Source: an uncultured beta proteobacterium
GTDB taxonomy: Bacteria > Pseudomonadota > Gammaproteobacteria > Burkholderiales > Burkholderiaceae_C
Assembly: GCA_903886275.1 (NCBI GenBank)
Contig: CAISLN010000019.1
Span: 62,001 to 126,000, forward strand
Direction: 5' to 3'
DNA: 64,000 bases
Shown one piece after another: positions 19,101-29,980 of this stretch. How positions within the stretch are numbered: the first letter of the stretch is position 1; each line of letters opens with the position of its first letter. Position numbers and translations under genes: made by a program. Below the pieces are notes generated by a model. The model saw nothing but the letters and a program-made list of their open reading frames with translations. It had not been told where the DNA came from and searched no databases.

Positions 19101-19383
19101 GCAGCTCGATGGACTGGTGGGCGCCTTGCGCGCCGTCCCCGGCCTGGTCCGGCAAACCCCGCTTGTCACTGCCGAGCTAACAGAGGCTGGGCGCGCGGCC
19201 TTGCAGCCGGTGCTGCGCCAACTCCAGCAGATGCTGGAGCAAGACGATTCCGAGGCCGCCTCCCTGTGGGAGCAGCACGCGCCAGATTTGCGCGCGCTGC
19301 TGGCGCAGGCCGATCCGTTGGAGCGGGCGATTGCCTGCTTTGACTTTGAGGAGGCCCTGCGTCTGCTGCGCCAAGAGGCCTGA
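16009..19383 (+). CDS. Membrane-bound hybrid sensor histidine kinase with REC and HPt domains
   Basis: A 1124-residue sensor with all phosphorelay modules in one chain. Order: TM1 (about 44-66), periplasmic Cache-like sensor (about 70-315), TM2 (about 322-345), PAS/PAC (to about 500), HisKA with NVSHEIRTPMNAIIG (phospho-His521), HATPase with N box (NYANNAVKF), DSGIGL, FKSFEQAD and GGTGLGLAIS, receiver with LLVEDNEINQ and phospho-Asp826 in MDIQMPVMDG, and C-terminal HPt with LAHTLKGLAAS (His988). GTG 16009 is preferred because AAGGGAG sits about 5 nt upstream; ATG 16018 is the alternative. No response regulator is adjacent, so the final phospho-acceptor lies elsewhere. Signal unknown. Confidence 0.95.
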   Translation: MATMHRLARLLERPARHLRTLLVRGALSSPIEQRRHQLILVMAISLLLLALAAASLLGYMHRQVELRMVASSQNLAKTLQQSIDQLIEAVNVSMLAATDEMSREGAVGDPNAGYLNFQLMRLSARLPNIKLQATDERGLISYNTDAALRGLKDLDVSQRDYFRVPRDDTSGALFIGPPVFSAMSQSWGWEFSRAARSSEGRFFGVVYARIDVSVIQKMFAALQLEPRATVSLRDRRLILIAGRMESQAVYPIKTGTVNVSAQMQQAIAANPMAGSYTSGATQLDALVRTFSYARSPNYGFVVNAGVAGESAFAEWRQQAWIIGSLIALVALAALIFVHIIVRSWRDEQVHLMALREAQAQTAFSNTVLDQALEMAQCATWTVDIACDGNLPRLSPRAARLIGMAVHPVGCARDPQWSRCLVDAAGQELADKVTLQYEEALQGKRERYDAKYPIKRIDTGTIMWLHDMATVSRDSAGKPVFIRGVTRDITLEHQAQEAIIGAMQEAEAASRAKGEFLANVSHEIRTPMNAIIGLSGLALKGEMPPRLQDYLGKIRQSGEHLLRIINDILDFSRIEAGELEIDSVPFALEAVLDQVAWQMREKVQAKGLELIFSLDSALPKTLVGDPLRIGQILINYANNAVKFSSQGEVRIAAHVQSATEADVLVHFSVTDSGIGLTQEQMGRLFKSFEQADGSNTRRYGGTGLGLAISKSLAYAMGGEVGVASEPGRGSTFWFTVRLGLGAQDETLSHPSVERRVHSASNLEAALAPLRGARVLLVEDNEINQMVACEMLHGVGFLVEVAENGQLGVNQVHARKAQGRPYDIVLMDIQMPVMDGLSATRLLRKTYSAKALPIVAMTANAMPGDKERCLGAGMNGFVSKPIHPDALWRALLSVITLREGLGQSAAASPAQNAPAQDGSAQDGQRQQSLLSALRNVEGLDVEQGLRLSNHNAALYLSMLEKFVQSQEQALQHTQQALQQADGLTAERLAHTLKGLAASMGAEPLRMLAAELEQALHSGAHPEQLARLIAPAQTQLDGLVGALRAVPGLVRQTPLVTAELTEAGRAALQPVLRQLQQMLEQDDSEAASLWEQHAPDLRALLAQADPLERAIACFDFEEALRLLRQEA

Positions 19384-19476
19384 CGCCACTGCCGCTGTGG
19401 GTCGGCGGCTGCGTTCTGTACCCCGCTGGTAACCGGGGATGCGCACAAGCGCTTGTTTCCCAGTTACCATCTGGCA

Positions 19477-19491
19477 TGTAATTTTGTTACA
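19477..19491. promoter_or_regulatory. Candidate HexR operator upstream of edd
   Basis: TGTAATTTTGTTACA is a 15-bp palindrome with perfect TGTAA/TTACA arms, 25 bp before the edd start. It matches the published HexR-type consensus (TGTAAT-N-ATTACA-like) for control of Entner-Doudoroff genes in proteobacteria. HexR would repress edd-eda until relieved by 2-keto-3-deoxy-6-phosphogluconate. No hexR gene is in this window. Confidence 0.75.
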
Positions 19492-19516
19492 CCCTCATTC
19501 AGATCGTGAGAACGCC

Positions 19517-21358
<1,842 letters not shown>

Positions 21359-21386
21359 CCCGTAAGAACTTTCAACAGGAAACCCA

Positions 21387-22028
21387 ATGAGCAATTTGCC
21401 AACCTTTACTGCCCTGCAAGTGATGCAGGACGCACCGGTGATCCCGGTCATTGTCTTGAACGATGTGGCCCATGCCGTGCCCATGGCCCGTGCGCTGGTG
21501 GCCGGTGGCATTCGCATGCTCGAAGTGACACTGCGCACGCCGCAGGCGCTGGCCTGCATCGAAGCGATTGCCCGCGAAGTGCCCGAGGCCGTGGTCGGTG
21601 CGGGCACCGTGCGCTCTCGCGCCGATGCGCAGGCAGCAGCCAATGCCGGTGCGCGCTTTGCGGTCAGCCCCGGTTACACCAGCGCGGTGGGACAGGCCTG
21701 CCGCGACTTTGGTCTGGCTCTGTTGCCCGGCGTTGCCACCGGCAGCGAAATCATGATGGCGCAAGAAGACGGCCTTAGCCAGCTCAAGTTCTTCCCCGCC
21801 ATGCAGGCCGGCGGCCCGGCCATGCTCAAGGCCTGGAGCGGCCCGTTCTTTGATGTGCAGTTCTGCCCCACCGGTGGCGTGACGCTGCAAAACGCTTCCG
21901 AATTTTTGGCCCTGCCCAATGTGGTCTGCGTGGGCGGCTCTTGGTTGGTGCCGGCCGAGGCGATGGCAGCCGGTGACTGGGCCCGCGTGACTGCGCTGGC
22001 CCAGGCTACGCAAGCGCTGCGCAAGTAA
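21387..22028 (+). CDS. eda: 2-Keto-3-deoxy-6-phosphogluconate aldolase
   Basis: A 213-residue class I aldolase that splits KDPG into pyruvate and glyceraldehyde 3-phosphate, completing the Entner-Doudoroff route begun by Edd. Motifs: [26 protein letters not shown] with the catalytic glutamate, [17 protein letters not shown], then [11 protein letters not shown] containing the Schiff-base lysine, and [12 protein letters not shown] for phosphate binding. Length is typical of the trimeric enzyme. It may also act on 4-hydroxy-2-oxoglutarate, as in Escherichia coli. Confidence 0.96.
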   Translation: MSNLPTFTALQVMQDAPVIPVIVLNDVAHAVPMARALVAGGIRMLEVTLRTPQALACIEAIAREVPEAVVGAGTVRSRADAQAAANAGARFAVSPGYTSAVGQACRDFGLALLPGVATGSEIMMAQEDGLSQLKFFPAMQAGGPAMLKAWSGPFFDVQFCPTGGVTLQNASEFLALPNVVCVGGSWLVPAEAMAAGDWARVTALAQATQALRK

Positions 22029-22049
22029 CGCAGTCTGCTGCTGCCGGGC

Positions 22050-22943
22050 TTAGACCGATCCCGGCGGCAAGACGCGCTGCTGGCTCTGTTGGCGGAACTG
22101 CCAGGCCAGGTGGGCAAGCAGGGCGATAAAGACCACGCTGCCACCCAGCAGGGTGCGCAGGCCGGGCAGCTCGCCATGAACCAGCCAGACCCAGAGGGGG
22201 CCCAGCACCGGCTCCGCCGTGCCGATCAGTGCGGCCAGCGCCGCCGGCAGCAGGCGCGCACCGCTGACAAACAACGCCATGCCCAGGCCCAGATTGGCAG
22301 CGCCAAACAGGAACAGCAGTCCGAAGTCCTTGGGGCTGACGGCAAAGTGCTGCACCAGACTGCCCGAGACCAGGGCCGCAATCAGCGTGCCCAGACAAAC
22401 CGCCGGCATCATGCCCACCTCCGCATGGCGGCGCGTGATCACCGTGGCACAGGCGAACACCACCGCGATCAGCAGGGCCAGTCCGTCGCCCAAGGGTGAT
22501 ACCGCACCGCCCAGCGAGGCGGACACCATGATGGCCACACCCGCAATGACGCAGGCAATGGCCGCCCAGGTGGCTTGGCTGACCTGCTCACGAAACAGCA
22601 CAAAGCCCAGCAGGGCAGCCAGCAGAGGCACGCCGGCCTGCATCAGCAGCACATTGGCCACCGTGGTGTAGGAGAGGGCCAGCACAAAGGAGGTGGAGGC
22701 GGTGGCAAAGCACAGCGCCACACCCAGGCCGGGCAGCCCCATGGCTGCAAACAGTTGCCGGGTCCGCACGGGCCCGTCCCGGTAGAGCATGAAACCCAGC
22801 AGGAAGGTGGCGGCAAACACGGAGCGCCAGAACACCATCACCCAACTGTCGGTGACTTCCAGAAAGCGGGCGATGGCTCCGCCAAAACTCCAGACCGCGG
22901 CCGAGCCGAAAACCAGCAGCGCACCGCGTTTGTCCGTCTGCAT
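22050..22943 (-). CDS. EamA/DMT-superfamily membrane transporter
   Basis: A 297-residue inner-membrane protein with about ten hydrophobic helices in two EamA repeats (GALLVFGSAAVWSFGGAIAR and LPAALAALIGTAEPVLGPLW). Such drug/metabolite transporters usually export amino acids, metabolites or toxic compounds; the substrate is not evident. It lies 7 bp downstream of gloA on the same strand, suggesting a two-gene unit, and converges on eda with 21 bp between stops. Confidence 0.92.
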   Translation of the reverse strand: MQTDKRGALLVFGSAAVWSFGGAIARFLEVTDSWVMVFWRSVFAATFLLGFMLYRDGPVRTRQLFAAMGLPGLGVALCFATASTSFVLALSYTTVANVLLMQAGVPLLAALLGFVLFREQVSQATWAAIACVIAGVAIMVSASLGGAVSPLGDGLALLIAVVFACATVITRRHAEVGMMPAVCLGTLIAALVSGSLVQHFAVSPKDFGLLFLFGAANLGLGMALFVSGARLLPAALAALIGTAEPVLGPLWVWLVHGELPGLRTLLGGSVVFIALLAHLAWQFRQQSQQRVLPPGSV

Positions 22944-22950
22944 AGCCGAC

Positions 22951-23337
22951 TCAGGCGTCGCGTTGTATTAACTCAATCTTGTAGCCATCGGGGTCGGTGA
23001 CAAAGGCGATCAGGGTGTTGCCGCCCTTGACCGGTCCGGCCTCGCGCGTCACGTTGCCGCCAGCGGCCTTGATCTTTGCGCAGGCCGCGTAGACATCTTC
23101 CACGCCCAGGGCGATGTGGCCATAGGCCGTGCCCTGTTCGTAGTGGTCCACGCCCCAGTTGTAGGTCAGCTCCAGCTCGCATTGCGCCGGGTTGGCCTCA
23201 TAGCCCAAGAAGGCCAGGGTGTATTGGTATTCGGGGTTTTCCGATTGGCGCAGCAACTGCATGCCCAGCACATCGGTATAAAAAGCAATGGCGCGTTCAA
23301 GGTCGCCAACGCGCAGCATGGTGTGAAGTATTCTCAT
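22951..23337 (-). CDS. gloA: Lactoylglutathione lyase (glyoxalase I)
   Basis: The 128-residue metalloenzyme turns the methylglyoxal-glutathione hemithioacetal into S-lactoylglutathione. It has the glyoxalase/VOC fold: [20 protein letters not shown] with metal ligand His5, [14 protein letters not shown], a [11 protein letters not shown] histidine, and the closing [11 protein letters not shown] with the last glutamate. Start is ATG 23337 (MRILHTML, the usual family start) rather than ATG 23346, which adds MHR. The neighbouring DMT transporter may export a related metabolite. Confidence 0.96.
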   Translation of the reverse strand: MRILHTMLRVGDLERAIAFYTDVLGMQLLRQSENPEYQYTLAFLGYEANPAQCELELTYNWGVDHYEQGTAYGHIALGVEDVYAACAKIKAAGGNVTREAGPVKGGNTLIAFVTDPDGYKIELIQRDA

Positions 23338-23486
23338 GCGGTGCATTGTGGCGGAAATCGTTGTGTCGGGTGGGCGCTGCTTCACAATGACCCGTCAGCC
23401 AAGCCCGCTGTTTGTTTCGCTACTTTGCTCCTTATTTTGCAGCTTGCTTTGCAGCCTGTTCCCCCACGTCATTTTTTAAGCCGACC

Positions 23487-23870
23487 ATGACCACTTTTAC
23501 CCGCACTGTTTTGTTCACCGACACCGATGGCCGCGCCCGTTTCCGAGAGGAGGCTTTGCCGCTTGCGCAGGGCAACCCGCAGTCCATGCTGTCGGAAGTG
23601 TTTGCCTCGGGGGGCTTTCAATTGCGCGAGAGTCCGGTCGGCTTTCGCAGCAGCTTTCATTGCACCGGCGCGCCGCAATGGGTCTTTATTCTGAGCGGGC
23701 AAATGGAAATTGGCCTGCAGGGCGGCACCTCGCGCATCTTCAAGCCCGGTGAGCATTTCTATTCGGCCGATGTCTTGCCCGAGGGCGCGCTGTTCGACCC
23801 GCAAGTGCATGGCCACTGGAGCCAGCAGGTCGGCCCCGACCCTTTGCAGACGCTGTTTGTGCGCGGCTGA
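23487..23870 (+). CDS. Small cupin-like protein (unknown function)
   Basis: The 127-residue soluble protein has cupin-style features: APQWVFILSGQMEIGLQGG followed by FKPGEHFYSADV, which resemble cupin motif 1 and the turn before motif 2, although the metal-binding histidines are not clearly conserved. A C-terminal HGHWSQQVGPDPLQTLFVRG completes the barrel. Start ATG 23487 (MTTFTRTVL). No enzymatic activity can be assigned. A strong bidirectional terminator separates it from the convergent rhlE. Confidence 0.65.
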   Translation: MTTFTRTVLFTDTDGRARFREEALPLAQGNPQSMLSEVFASGGFQLRESPVGFRSSFHCTGAPQWVFILSGQMEIGLQGGTSRIFKPGEHFYSADVLPEGALFDPQVHGHWSQQVGPDPLQTLFVRG

Positions 23871-23901
23871 GCCAGCGATTGACAGAGCAAGCCTGCCCAT
23901 G

Positions 23902-23953
23902 CAAAAAGCCCCGGGTCACGCGCATTTTTGCGTGAGACCCGGGGCTTTTTTTA
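23902..23953. terminator. Bidirectional rho-independent terminator
   Basis: A near-perfect stem (GCCCCGGGTC-CACGC paired with GCGTG-GACCCGGGGC) is flanked by AAAAA on the left and TTTTTTT on the right. It sits 31 bp past the cupin-like gene and 25 bp past rhlE, so it can stop transcription from both convergent genes. Confidence 0.93.
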
Positions 23954-23978
23954 AACAGGCATTGCTGCCTGCTCAAAA

Positions 23979-25763
<1,785 letters not shown>

Positions 25764-26042
25764 GGGTATCGCGCCCTTCCAGGCGCTGGGGTACCGGCCG
25801 TTCCGCAGGCTTTGGGCCAAGCGGTCAGTCAAAGGCAGATAGATTCAAAGGAGGGGGCGCCAGGTGTCGTTGGGCCCCCCAGCAAGGTGCTGGCATTGCG
25901 GACAACTGATTCGCCGCAATGCATGGATTGTCGCACGTTGCGCCAAGTGGGCGTGCCGCGCCATGATGGGGTGTGCGATTTTTCCCACGCCTGTGTGGCT
26001 TCGCTGTTCAGCTTGCTTGGCGGCTGACACAATGGATTCACG

Positions 26043-28214
26043 ATGAGCAAATTCATGTTGCGCCGCCTGGGAGTGGCAGACGATCCCGGCCACAGGCCCC
26101 CTCATTTGCAGGCCTGTCTCGAATCCGTGCTCGAGCAAAGCCCGTTGCTGATGGAAGATGTGCTGGCCGGCCTGAAGGCTGCGCTGCTGCCGGCGCCGGG
26201 CAAAAAGGCCGCGCTCGTTACCGAGCCACTGCTGCGTCAGACGATTGAAGAGCTGGCCGAGCACGCACCAGCCCTCAAGCAGGGCTTTGCCGCCCATTTG
26301 CGCGTCTACGTGTTTGGTGGCCAGCAGAGCCGGCAACTGGCACGCCAGGCCATTCGCTTTGACGATTTTCAATTTCTCGATTCCGAGCAGATCGACTCCA
26401 GCATTGAGTTGGCCCAAAGCCAGCAGGCGGTGCAACTGGCGGTGCAAGACCTGTTGCCGACCCTCAACGCGATGCTCAGCAAGCTGCTGGGTTGGTCCTC
26501 GGTGCAGGCCCATCTCAATCCGCTCAAGCCCGCCGCCTTTGTGTACGCATTGCGCGAAACGCTGGAAGAATTTTTACCCGAACGCACGGCCCGTGCCAGC
26601 GTCATGGCCCTGTCTGCAGGTCTGTTGGGCGTGAGCCTGCACAAGCTGTACCGCGAGCTGACCGAGTGGCTGCGCTCACAGGGCGTGGAGCCGGTACACA
26701 TGGCGACCCACACCAGCAGCAGCCTGTGGAACCCGGCCAACGTGGCCGAAAGCACGGTGGCACGCACCATGCTGACGCTGGACAAGTTGCGCCGCCTGCT
26801 GTCGGGCGAGCTCAACCCGAACCCCGGTGCTGCCGGGCAGGTCGATTTCTCCAGCACCATACCGGTCTCGTTTGAAGCGCTGCAAGACATGAAGTTGGTG
26901 GAGCCCATGATGAAGCGCTTGTCGGACCGCGCCGCCTTGGCGCCCGCCGCCGCCGATGCGCCCTTGCCCGAGGAGCCGGCGCCTCAGCAGCGCAAGGAAC
27001 TGGCCATGCGCCTGGGCCGCGAAGTGGTGCTGCTGATGCTGGACCACCTGATGCAGGACGCGCGCCTGCTGGCGCCGGTGCGCGCCAGCCTCAAGAGCCT
27101 GGAGCCGGTGCTGGTCCAACTGTCGCAACAGGATGGCCGCATGTTCAGTGAGCGCCAGCACCCGGCGCGGCTTTTTTTGGATCGCATGACGCACCGCAGC
27201 CTGGCCTTCTCCAGCGCGCAGACACCGGGTTACGCCGATTTCCAGTCCTCGTTGGACCATGCGGTCAGCCAGCTCAAGCAAGGTGCTGGCGATGCCGCTG
27301 CCTTTGCTAAGGTGTTGCGTGTGCTCGACGACCACTGGGCCAGCGAAGAGGTCGCGCAGCACCGGCGCGCGGCTACGGCGGCACGCGGTCTGCTGCACGC
27401 CGAGCAGCGCAACCTCTTGGCCCATCGCCTGGGCCGGCAGTTTGCCGAGCGCCTGCAGGGCCTGAAAGTGCCGCAGGCGGTGGCCGCATTTTTGCGCGGA
27501 CCCTGGGCCCATGTGGTGGCGCAGGCGCAGCTCAGCGCGGCCGATGGGTCGCAAGACCCGGGTGGCTACCTGGCTCTGGTGGACGACCTGGTCTGGAGCG
27601 TGCAGCTGCGACTGACAAGGCGCAACCGGGGGCGCTTGGTGCAGATGGTGCCCGACATGCTGGTCAAGATGCGCCATGGCTTGGAGCTGATTGCTTACCC
27701 GCCTGAGCGCATGGCAGCTTTTTTTGAGACCCTGATTTCCTTGCATGAGCAGGTGTTTGACAGTGCCCGCTCTGGCGCCGAGCCGCGCGAGGCCGCCCCG
27801 GTGGTCGCTGCGGATGACTTTTGGATAGTGGACCAAGAGGCGGCTGACTCGGGCTACCTGGACGATGCCGCGCCGGCCGTGCTGGCAGATGCGCCAACGG
27901 CAGAGCCGGCAAGCTATCCAGTGGACTGGCAAGTGGACAGTTTGACCGTGGGCTCCTGGGTGGATCTGGCACTGGCGGGTAATTGGGTGCGCGCCCAGCT
28001 CACCTGGGCCAGCCCCGAACGCACTCTGTACATGTTCATTGCCGGCAATGGAATGGCGCACTCGATGTCGCGCAAAACCGTGGAGCGGCTGAAAAAGTCC
28101 AGGCTGATCCGGCTGGTGTCGGACCTGCGGGTGATGGACGCCGCCTTGGACGCCGTGGCGCGCACCGCCCTGCGCAACGATCTGCTGGCGCCAACACCCA
28201 AAGCGCAGGAATAG
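26043..28214 (+). CDS. DUF1631 family protein, copy 1
   Basis: A 723-residue cytosolic protein of unknown function, mostly helical. Recognisable DUF1631 features: LWNPANVAESTVARTMLTLD followed by KLRRLLSGEL in the middle, repeated leucine/arginine-rich helices, and a C-terminal PilZ-like beta module (GSWVDLALAGNWVRAQLTWA then SPERTLYMFIAGNG). The family is common in beta- and gammaproteobacteria. A diverged paralogue (29981-32344) sits on the other side of ettA, with matching blocks such as FCGPWAQVVAQG versus FLRGPWAHVVAQA. The arrangement suggests an old tandem duplication. Confidence 0.85.
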   Translation: MSKFMLRRLGVADDPGHRPPHLQACLESVLEQSPLLMEDVLAGLKAALLPAPGKKAALVTEPLLRQTIEELAEHAPALKQGFAAHLRVYVFGGQQSRQLARQAIRFDDFQFLDSEQIDSSIELAQSQQAVQLAVQDLLPTLNAMLSKLLGWSSVQAHLNPLKPAAFVYALRETLEEFLPERTARASVMALSAGLLGVSLHKLYRELTEWLRSQGVEPVHMATHTSSSLWNPANVAESTVARTMLTLDKLRRLLSGELNPNPGAAGQVDFSSTIPVSFEALQDMKLVEPMMKRLSDRAALAPAAADAPLPEEPAPQQRKELAMRLGREVVLLMLDHLMQDARLLAPVRASLKSLEPVLVQLSQQDGRMFSERQHPARLFLDRMTHRSLAFSSAQTPGYADFQSSLDHAVSQLKQGAGDAAAFAKVLRVLDDHWASEEVAQHRRAATAARGLLHAEQRNLLAHRLGRQFAERLQGLKVPQAVAAFLRGPWAHVVAQAQLSAADGSQDPGGYLALVDDLVWSVQLRLTRRNRGRLVQMVPDMLVKMRHGLELIAYPPERMAAFFETLISLHEQVFDSARSGAEPREAAPVVAADDFWIVDQEAADSGYLDDAAPAVLADAPTAEPASYPVDWQVDSLTVGSWVDLALAGNWVRAQLTWASPERTLYMFIAGNGMAHSMSRKTVERLKKSRLIRLVSDLRVMDAALDAVARTALRNDLLAPTPKAQE

Positions 28215-28300
28215 GACCGCAATCGGGCGGGTTTTGTCGGGCCAAGCCCAGGCGCAGTCGATAATGCGGCCTTTACGTTTTCGAATTAACCAGTACCGCA

Positions 28301-29962
28301 ATGGCCCAATACGTCTTTTCCATGAACCGGCTCGGCAAGATCGTGCCGCCCAAACGCCACATCCTGAAGGACATCACCCTGTCCTTCTTCCCCGGTGCCA
28401 AGATCGGCGTGCTGGGTACCAACGGTTCCGGCAAGTCCACCCTGCTGAAAATCATGGCCGGCCTGGACAAGGAGATTGAGGGCGAAGCCATCCCCATGCC
28501 CGGTCTGAACATCGGCTACCTGCCCCAAGAGCCGCAGCTCGACCCGACGCAAACCGTGCGCGAAAGCGTGGAAGCCGGCATGGGCAAAGTATTCACCGCC
28601 AAGGCAAGACTGGAAGAGGTCTACACGGCTTACGGCGAAGAAGACGCCGACTTTGACGCCCTGGCCGCCGAGCAGGCTGAGTTGGAGGCCATCATTGCCA
28701 CCGCTGGCACCGACTCCGAGCACCAGTTGGAGATCGCCGCCGACGCGCTGCGCCTGCCCCCATGGGATGCCAACATAGGCCTGCTCTCCGGTGGTGAAAA
28801 GCGCCGCGTGGCCCTGTGCCGTTTGCTGCTGTCCAAGCCCGACATGCTGCTGCTCGATGAGCCTACCAATCACTTGGACGCCGAATCGGTGGACTGGCTG
28901 GAGCAGTTTCTGCAGCGCTACCCCGGCACCGTGGTGGCCATCACCCACGACCGCTACTTCCTGGACAACGCCGCCGAGTGGATTCTGGAAATGGACCGCG
29001 GCTCCGGCATTCCCTACAAGGGCAACTACTCCGACTGGCTGCAACAAAAGCAGGCCAGGTTGGAGTCCGAACAAAAGGGCGAAGAGTCCCGCGCCAAGGC
29101 CTTGAAGAAGGAACTGGAATGGTCACGCCAGAACCCCAAGGCGCGCCAGGCCAAGAGCAAGGCCCGACTGGCCCGCTTTGAGGAACTCTCCGACTTCGAA
29201 TACCAAAAGCGCAACGAAACCAATGAAATCTTCATCCCCGTGGCCGACCGCCTGGGCCATGAGGTGATTGAGTTTGTCGGCGTGACCAAGTCCTTTGGCG
29301 ACCGCGTGCTGATCGACAACCTCTCGTTCAAGGTGCCCGCAGGCGCCATCGTCGGCATCATCGGGCCCAACGGCGCCGGTAAATCGACGCTGTTCAAGAT
29401 GATTGCCGGCAAGGAGCAACCTGATTCGGGCACCGTCAAGATCGGCCAGACCGTGAAGATGGCCTTTGTGGACCAGCACCGCGATGACCTGGCCAATGAC
29501 AAGACCGTGTGGGAAGACGTCTCCGGCGGTCTGGACATTCTCAATGTGGGCAAGTTCCAGATGGCCAGTCGTGCCTACTGCGGGCGTTTCAACTTCAACG
29601 GTGGCGACCAGCAAAAGAAGGTTGGCATGCTGTCGGGCGGTGAGCGCGGACGCCTGCACCTGGCCAAGACCCTGATTGCCGGCGGCAATGTGCTGATGCT
29701 CGATGAGCCCTCCAACGACTTGGACGTGGAAACCCTGCGCGCCCTGGAAGATGCGCTCTTGGAATTTGCCGGCACCATCATGGTCATCAGCCATGACCGC
29801 TGGTTCCTGGACCGCATTGCCACCCACATCCTGGCCTGCGAGGGCGATAGCCAGTGGACCTTCTACGACGGCAACTACCAGGAATACGAGGCCGACAAGA
29901 AGAGGCGCCTGGGCGAAGAGGGCGCCAAGCCCAAGCGCATGCGCTACAAGGCACTGAAGTAA
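28301..29962 (+). CDS. ettA: Energy-dependent translational throttle protein EttA (ABC-F ATPase)
   Basis: The 553-residue ABC-F protein binds the ribosomal E site and gates entry into elongation according to ATP/ADP level. Two ABC domains are visible: first GTNGSGKST, LSGGEKRRVALCRLL, LLLDEPTNHLD; second GPNGAGKST, LSGGERGRLHLAKTL, MLDEPSNDLD. They are joined by a charged linker (KARQAKSKARLARFEEL) where the P-site tRNA interaction motif lies. MAQYVFSMNRLGKIVPPKR is the characteristic EttA start. No membrane segments are present. Confidence 0.97.
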   Translation: MAQYVFSMNRLGKIVPPKRHILKDITLSFFPGAKIGVLGTNGSGKSTLLKIMAGLDKEIEGEAIPMPGLNIGYLPQEPQLDPTQTVRESVEAGMGKVFTAKARLEEVYTAYGEEDADFDALAAEQAELEAIIATAGTDSEHQLEIAADALRLPPWDANIGLLSGGEKRRVALCRLLLSKPDMLLLDEPTNHLDAESVDWLEQFLQRYPGTVVAITHDRYFLDNAAEWILEMDRGSGIPYKGNYSDWLQQKQARLESEQKGEESRAKALKKELEWSRQNPKARQAKSKARLARFEELSDFEYQKRNETNEIFIPVADRLGHEVIEFVGVTKSFGDRVLIDNLSFKVPAGAIVGIIGPNGAGKSTLFKMIAGKEQPDSGTVKIGQTVKMAFVDQHRDDLANDKTVWEDVSGGLDILNVGKFQMASRAYCGRFNFNGGDQQKKVGMLSGGERGRLHLAKTLIAGGNVLMLDEPSNDLDVETLRALEDALLEFAGTIMVISHDRWFLDRIATHILACEGDSQWTFYDGNYQEYEADKKRRLGEEGAKPKRMRYKALK

Positions 29963-29980
29963 GCATTCGCGCAGCGACCT

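Noticed and set aside
22029..22070. Hairpin GCCGGG...CCCGGC as a terminator of eda
   Set aside because: Weak stem without T-run that overlaps the 3' end of the convergent transporter gene.
26676..28301. 541-codon minus-strand ORF
   Set aside because: Antisense of the DUF1631 copy 1 gene with implausible Gln/His-rich composition.
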